Under the pieces are notes generated by a model, which saw nothing but the letters and a program-made list of their open reading frames with translations, did not search any database and was not told the DNA's origin. Below are positions 5,234-6,139 of a stretch of 6,139 bases of DNA, one piece after another. Source of the stretch: Anaerolineales bacterium UBA3940 (GTDB taxonomy: Bacteria > Chloroflexota > Anaerolineae > Aggregatilineales > UBA3940); NCBI GenBank assembly GCA_002385675.1, contig DGDY01000058.1, positions 1 to 6,139 on the forward strand, given 5' to 3'. Position 1 is the stretch's first letter, and each line of letters opens with the position of its first letter. The position numbers and the translations under genes were made by a program.

Positions 5234-5244
5234 CGATAGTATCG
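5234..5244. promoter_or_regulatory. Short palindrome CGATA-G-TATCG over the missing -35 position
   Basis: An 11-bp perfect palindrome with a central G lies 18-28 bp upstream of the TATAAT at 5210-5215 and covers most of the place where a -35 box is absent. Two direct CCGGGCA copies flank it (5223-5229 and 5251-5257). It could be an operator or activator site, but a palindrome this short also occurs by chance. Confidence 0.25.
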
Positions 5245-5373
5245 GGTCAGCCGGGCATAGTTCTAGCGGACTATATCACTGTTCCGGGACGCTGCTATAC
5301 ACTGAGATCACTCTCTCTCTGTACAAACCTGAAACTTCGCCGGGGTATGGCTGGTGCATTTCTCGATACGCTG

Positions 5374-5379
5374 TAGAAT
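5374..5379 (+). promoter_or_regulatory. -10 box TAGAAT of the nitrilase-like gene
   Basis: TAGAAT lies 30 nt before the ATG at 5410, with the GAGGAA ribosome binding site in between. No good -35 is seen at 16-18 bp (CTGGTG at 17 bp). A start near 5386 would give a leader of about 24 nt. The region from 5216 to 5373, shared with the divergent lipoprotein promoter, holds no gene; a (CT)5 run at 5311-5320 is the only other feature. Confidence 0.45.
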
Positions 5380-5409
5380 TAGGCAGACTCTAACAATGAG
5401 GAACACAGC

Positions 5410-6060
5410 ATGCGTCTGTCTTTTCTACAACCTGAAATCATCCCCGGCGACGCCGAGCATAACGTCCGTGCCGTGCAGCACCTGATCGACGAGGCTGAAG
5501 GTGATCTGCTGGTGCTGCCGGAGTATGTGCTTACCGGCCCTCCCACCCCCGGCATGGATGTTGCCGCGTGGGCGGCGTACGGGGCGAGCGTCCGTTCGGC
5601 GCTCAACGTGCCACCCGGCAAAGCTGTGCTGATCAACACCCTGGTCGAGCGCGGTGGCGAGGTGGTCAACTGCTGCGAGTTGCTGGACACCGGGCAGCAG
5701 CAGGCCAAGCTCTACCTGACCGACGCCGAGCGTGCCGCGGGCATCAGCGCCGGGCATGAGCAGCACGTGTTTAGCTTCGGCGAGCGGCAGTTCGCGGTCT
5801 GCATCTGCGAGCGGCTGATGGCCGACCGCCTCGCCCCGGCAGAGCAGATCGACTTTGCGCTGTGGATCAGCCACTTCGACCGCGCCGCGCTGCCCGACGC
5901 GCTGGCAAGCGCCCGCGAAGTATCCGAGGCGCGGGGAGTGCGGGTATTCATGAGCGCGCTCCTGACCGACGAGCACGTCGGTGTGAGCGCCTACGTCGAT
6001 GGGAAGCTCCAGCTAGCCGTCCCCCGGCGGCGGAGCATTATGGAGGTCGTCATCGCCTGA
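5410..6060 (+). CDS. Carbon-nitrogen hydrolase (nitrilase superfamily), compact, 216 residues
   Basis: This is a predicted cytoplasmic amidohydrolase cutting a non-peptide C-N bond; the substrate is not deducible. The Glu-Lys-Cys triad of the superfamily can be placed. Glu38 lies in LLVLPEYVLTG, matching the family's PE..LTG. Lys100 lies in QAKLYLTDAE, matching the YRK.HL element. Cys133 lies in AVCICERLMAD, matching V.IC(Y/E)D. Later family marks are ARE in place of ARA.EN (168-170) and VSAYVDGKLQ near the end, the counterpart of the S.I..P.G strand pair. At 216 residues it is 40-60 shorter than typical members (about 260-280); the shortening appears spread over loops, not a missing end. After Cys133 comes Glu-Arg instead of the common Tyr-Asp or Glu-Asp. 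The start has GAGGAA (5398-5403) with a 6-nt spacer. It is divergent from the lipoprotein and followed by a terminator. Confidence 0.88.
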   Translation: MRLSFLQPEIIPGDAEHNVRAVQHLIDEAEGDLLVLPEYVLTGPPTPGMDVAAWAAYGASVRSALNVPPGKAVLINTLVERGGEVVNCCELLDTGQQQAKLYLTDAERAAGISAGHEQHVFSFGERQFAVCICERLMADRLAPAEQIDFALWISHFDRAALPDALASAREVSEARGVRVFMSALLTDEHVGVSAYVDGKLQLAVPRRRSIMEVVIA

Positions 6061-6083
6061 CGGAGATGGCTGCCATCGGCCCG

Positions 6084-6117
6084 GATGGCGCCTGTTCCGG
6101 CGCCGTCTGTGCTTTTT
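6084..6117 (+). terminator. Probable rho-independent terminator after the nitrilase-like gene
   Basis: GATGGCGCC (6084-6092) pairs with GGCGCCGTC (6099-6107), a 9-bp stem with one G-U pair and a 6-nt loop. TGTGC and then five T follow (6113-6117). The U-run is set off by five bases, which weakens it, but the place 23 nt after the stop fits. The last 22 bases of the window hold nothing I can assign. Confidence 0.65.
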
Positions 6118-6139
6118 AGACCGGTGGGGCGCGGGCCGA

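Noticed and set aside
5311..5320. (CT)5 run as a phase-variable repeat
   Set aside because: Too short, and not in a coding region or between promoter boxes.
4267..5376. 369-codon open frame on the plus strand, antisense to the minus-strand lipoprotein
   Set aside because: It has no ribosome binding site and is rich in Arg, Asp, Val and Pro as expected of a shadow frame in GC-rich DNA. It runs through the promoter of the real gene. The minus strand encodes a clean lipobox and recognisable domains.

Overview
The window looks like GC-rich bacterial chromosome, with strongly G/C-ending codons in all genes. No single marker fixes the taxon. The two large secreted lipoproteins, the Pro/Thr-rich tether after one lipobox, the MmeI-like methyltransferase end and the many small intergenic palindromes would suit a Chloroflexota (Anaerolineae-like) genome. 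That placement is an inference, at roughly even confidence.

Layout, left to right. (1) 1-300 is the C-terminal end of an MmeI-like DNA methyltransferase/restriction enzyme. (2) 312-397 is an 86-bp nested palindrome of four hairpins. (3) 431-1219 is an alpha/beta hydrolase whose last codons and stop codon lie inside a second, internally deleted copy of that palindrome (1196-1250). (4) A complete tRNA-Arg(ACG) unit lies on the minus strand, with promoter, tRNA with encoded CCA, and intrinsic terminator (1276-1426). (5) A 50-residue single-pass membrane protein with an Arg6 tail (1633-1785) has a good promoter and Shine-Dalgarno site. (6) A hairpin-dense, apparently non-coding 348-bp stretch (1786-2133) follows, ending in two copies of a second palindrome family. 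(7) 2134-4011 is a 625-residue lipoprotein with a carboxypeptidase-regulatory-like domain and a C-terminal HEMGH zinc-peptidase motif. It probably starts leaderless. (8) A third copy of the second palindrome family (4051-4073) sits between the convergent genes. (9) 4093-5166 (minus) is a second lipoprotein with a lipocalin-like module and a concanavalin-like sandwich. (10) 5410-6060 is a compact nitrilase-superfamily amidohydrolase, followed by a terminator.

Most genes appear to be separate transcription units: promoters can be proposed for five, and two pairs are convergent. I see no multi-gene pathway. The two lipoproteins may both act at the cell surface, but nothing in the sequence links them directly. 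The most distinctive signal is the set of short palindromes. They bracket two of the genes, share a TTCA-type apical loop, show paired (compensatory) stem changes, and in one case supply the end of a protein. I do not see a clear new defence or metabolic system in this window.
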